This document shows, one piece after another, positions 19,935 through 20,661 of a stretch of 20,661 nucleotides of DNA. Under the pieces are notes generated by a model. That model saw nothing but the letters and a program-made list of their open reading frames with translations, did no database searches and had not been told where the DNA came from. Within the stretch, counting starts at the first letter, position 1. Each line of letters starts with the position of its first letter. The stretch comes from a virus, in IMG/VR virus record IMGVR_UViG_3300027708_000341, positions 1 to 20,661 of that record. One strand, written 5' to 3'. A program made the position numbers and the translations under genes.

Positions 19935-20528
19935 TTATGCGCCTGTAATATCATTTAGTAGTCCAGATAAAACTCCTTGACGAATACTCTGGCCAAGGCT
20001 TGAAACTGTATTATTGTTCCATTGTTTGTATGCAAATACAACTGCAAGTTTATGGTATGAATCTGATGTCCAATCCATGTCTAATTGGTTTATGGCAATC
20101 GGGAATGCTTCCCTCAATACAGCAGAGTATGTTAATTTGTTAGTAACATCATATTGGTTAATAGAAACATCAACCGCATAGTTTGCTTTATATTGAAAGT
20201 TAAAATCTGTTGTTGGATTCATTAACTCTTGCCAAGAATCAAAAAAGATTTTTTCTTTCATATCATCAGATACAATAAAAGTAAGTGTCGCTTCATTGTA
20301 GGTTGTTTGATATGGAAATTTCTCTACTGGTGCAGAACCCATTTTCTTTTCGGCTGTTGCAAAAGTTCTACCTGGCATTTCAGCAGATTCACAACGCAAT
20401 GAAAAGCTTCTTGCACTAGTAATATATGGTATTAAAACCATTGGAACAGGAATGGTTACATCAAATCTAGAAGGTCTAGCGATATCAGTTTTAAAACTAG
20501 CCTTAAAATCGTTAATATTGCCGGCCAT
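19935..20528 (-). CDS. gp19: Tail tube protein, gp19-like
   Basis: A 197-residue tube-fold protein related to T4 gp19. Matching blocks are ARPSRFDVTIPV, LRCESAEMPGRTF, PYQTTYNEATLTFIVSDDM followed by KEKIFFDSWQELM, YDVTNKLTYSAVLREAFPIA, and NQLDMDWTSDSYHKLAVVFA followed by YKQW. These follow the order and spacing of the T4 protein. gp54 has the same fold, so a tube-cap role is a lesser alternative. The frame is open up to ATG 20564. ATG 20528 has AAGGAA at proper distance and overlaps the upstream stop, so it is the start. The last ~25 residues (SSLGQSIRQGVLSGLLNDIT) extend beyond T4 gp19. Confidence 0.8.
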   Translation of the reverse strand: MAGNINDFKASFKTDIARPSRFDVTIPVPMVLIPYITSARSFSLRCESAEMPGRTFATAEKKMGSAPVEKFPYQTTYNEATLTFIVSDDMKEKIFFDSWQELMNPTTDFNFQYKANYAVDVSINQYDVTNKLTYSAVLREAFPIAINQLDMDWTSDSYHKLAVVFAYKQWNNNTVSSLGQSIRQGVLSGLLNDITGA

Positions 20529-20661
20529 TAGTGTTTCCTTATTTCTTGTATGGATTCTTGCCATACTTTGTTTGCCGTTGCGCCTTTAAACTGCTGGAGT
20601 GGCAGTAAACTGGCAATCTCCCATTCATTTGGTTGAATGGTAAGTAATTTTGACTTAATAT
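20528..20661 (-). CDS. C-terminal end of an upstream tail-region gene (partial)
   Basis: On the - strand, a frame open from the window edge encodes 43 residues and ends in TAA at 20528-20530, overlapping the tail tube ATG as TAATG. It includes LLTIQPNEWEIASLLPLQQF, then KGATANKVWQESIQEIRKH. The coupling and the lack of stops support a real gene. Its position suggests a tail or baseplate component, but too little is visible to name it. Confidence 0.6.
   Translation of the reverse strand, partial: IKSKLLTIQPNEWEIASLLPLQQFKGATANKVWQESIQEIRKH

Noticed and set aside
20529-20564. A longer tail tube protein starting at ATG 20564
   Set aside because: The extra 12 residues (MARIHTRNKETL) overlap the coding end of the upstream gene; ATG 20528 has a ribosome binding site and the usual TAATG junction.

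Overview
The window comes from a lytic, T4-like myovirus that infects an aquatic bacterium. The DNA is visibly AT-rich and genes are packed end to end with ATGA, GTGA and TAATG junctions. The recognisable set is T4-type: gp32 ssDNA-binding protein, gp59 helicase loader, gp33 late-transcription factor, a gp19-type tail tube, a gp26-type baseplate or tail-assembly protein, and a CobS-like AAA+ ATPase of the kind common in marine T4-like phages. The host cannot be named from this sequence. No tRNA, integrase, insertion sequence or CRISPR array was seen.

Layout. From 1 to 15633 every gene is on the + strand. A 5'-truncated CobS-like ATPase and a winged-helix gene come first, followed by an unexplained pair of stem-loop RNA modules (1357-1463). 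About 17 small genes follow (1485-7495), mostly of unknown function and several encoding membrane proteins; they end with a methyltransferase and conserved phage proteins. At 7610-9158 lie a small basic protein, a short virion-type protein and a repeat-rich Gly/Pro/Asn/Tyr fibre or adhesin-like protein. Next are a 2OG-Fe(II) oxygenase of the prolyl-4-hydroxylase type, two paralogous phage proteins, an MGME1-like PD-(D/E)XK nuclease and a secreted staphylococcal-type nuclease. Then come a SleB-type cell-wall hydrolase and a replication/late-transcription block (gp33, gp59, HAD nucleotidase, gp32). A strong intrinsic terminator at 15659-15688 closes this strand.

From 15686 to the window end all genes are on the - strand and encode tail parts. 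In transcription order they are: the end of an unknown gene, the tail tube, the gp26-type protein with a short out-of-frame extension, a large baseplate protein with tail-lysozyme and M23 peptidase domains, and a hydrophobic, coiled structural protein sharing a docking-like domain with its neighbour.

Most notable is the gp26-type gene. Its last codons contain a perfectly phased T_TTT_TTC slippery heptamer. A -1 shift there enters an open 65-codon frame with no ribosome binding site of its own, followed by a 9-bp perfect hairpin. This looks like a programmed frameshift of the tail-assembly-chaperone kind. Other signals are three GATAAATA motifs in the leaders of likely late genes (with gp33 present to use them), a shared TGCTTGC/TGTATAATG promoter element, the tandem RNA modules, and the prolyl-hydroxylase-like oxygenase next to a protein with PG-x-A-x-YNP repeats.
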